A DNA stretch of 64,000 nt from an uncultured Blautia sp. GTDB taxonomy: Bacteria; Bacillota; Clostridia; Lachnospirales; Lachnospiraceae. This document shows positions 63,782 through 64,000 of the stretch, in pieces. Both the position numbers and the translations under genes were made by a program. Below the pieces are notes generated by a model. The model was not told the DNA's origin, ran no database searches, and saw only the letters and a program-made list of their open reading frames with translations. The number at the start of each line of letters is the position of its first letter. Position 1 is the stretch's first letter. The stretch is taken from positions 6,173 to 70,172 of the forward strand of contig CAKRVL010000002.1 in the NCBI GenBank assembly GCA_934408705.1. Direction: 5' to 3'.

Positions 63782-64000
63782 ATGCCATTTAAGATTGTCC
63801 GAAACGATATAACAAAGGTAAAAGCAGATGTAATCGTAAATACTGCTAATCCAAATCCGATATGTGCAAGTGGCACGGACTTAGCAATATATGAGGCAGC
63901 AGGAAAAGAAAAGCTTCTCGCAGAAAGAGCGAATATCGGCAATCTTGATAGAACACTTGATGAGATCAGACCGGGATATCATATGGATGAGACTTGTCAG
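63782..64000 (+). CDS. Macrodomain (ADP-ribose-binding) protein, 5' part
   Basis: The frame runs off the window after 73 codons. MPFKIVRNDITKVKADVIVNTANPNP is the macrodomain start, split here as MPFKIVRNDITKV and ADVIVNTANP. Such proteins bind or hydrolyse ADP-ribose derivatives. The usual glycine-rich GGVD-type loop reads CASGTDLAIYEAAG. A GGGAGG site lies 7 bases upstream. Confidence 0.88.
   Translation, partial: MPFKIVRNDITKVKADVIVNTANPNPICASGTDLAIYEAAGKEKLLAERANIGNLDRTLDEIRPGYHMDETCQ

Overview
The window reads as a chromosomal segment of an anaerobic, endospore-forming, low-to-medium GC Firmicute, most likely a Lachnospiraceae (Blautia-like) gut bacterium. The genus is inference; I ran no searches. 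The evidence is spore genes (spoIVA, yqfC-yqfD, a tepA-like ClpP-fold gene, an alpha/beta SASP), a trimeric [FeFe] hydrogenase, an NfnAB-type transhydrogenase, Rex, a Re-citrate synthase and Gram-positive surface proteins. I see no rRNA, tRNA, CRISPR array, insertion sequence or prophage. Coding density is high and most operons carry readable sigma-A promoters and intrinsic terminators.

Layout. 1-1786: 3' end of folD, then a MOSC protein overlapping moaA. 1939-6132: promoter and operon for the three-subunit hydrogenase HydCBA. 6235-7704: spoIVA, then a 53-residue membrane peptide gene on the minus strand (7781-7942). 8116-11417: four secreted proteins, three with wall-binding repeats and two of those with transglutaminase-like catalytic domains. 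11535-16950: a tightly coupled five-gene dlt-like operon (MBOAT, SGNH/DltD-like, DltA-like ligase, PLP decarboxylase, carrier protein). 17020-19725 (minus): purine permease and a CLC transporter. 19901-23569: subtilisin-like protease, Re-citrate synthase, isocitrate dehydrogenase. 23703-29833: ABC-F ATPase, rex, nnr, alr, mazF. 29961-35244: CorC-like protein, yebC, tepA-like, nfnAB. 35480-41653: uppP, ftsK/spoIIIE, Dabb protein, rlmH, dus, DUF2284. 41791-49249: yqfC-yqfD-phoH-ybeY, DUF3048, proB-DUF896-fthC-proA. 49338-54070: anchored surface protein, M14-like pseudoenzyme, MATE pump. 54364-58148: small microcompartment locus (two EutS-like shell proteins and EutP), AraC regulator, galactokinase-like gene. 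58387-64000: DinB, SASP, a second Y-family polymerase, a sodium symporter, a YolD-like protein and a truncated macrodomain gene.

How it works together. HydABC and NfnAB interconvert NADH, NADPH, ferredoxin and H2, with Rex as the likely sensor. Re-citrate synthase and IDH supply 2-oxoglutarate, and proBA draws on glutamate. The surface block suggests envelope decoration plus transglutaminase-like chemistry at the wall.

Two observations stand out. First, at three sporulation genes (spoIVA, the tepA-like gene, yqfC) the Shine-Dalgarno sequence lies inside the 3' arm of the intrinsic terminator of the upstream vegetative gene, and a sporulation-type promoter can be drawn that starts downstream of the 5' arm. 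Read-through RNA would then be both terminated and untranslatable, while sporulation RNA would be free. Second, the dlt-like operon contains a DAP/ornithine-decarboxylase-fold enzyme between the ligase and the carrier, which suggests transfer of a decarboxylated amino acid to the envelope instead of D-alanine.
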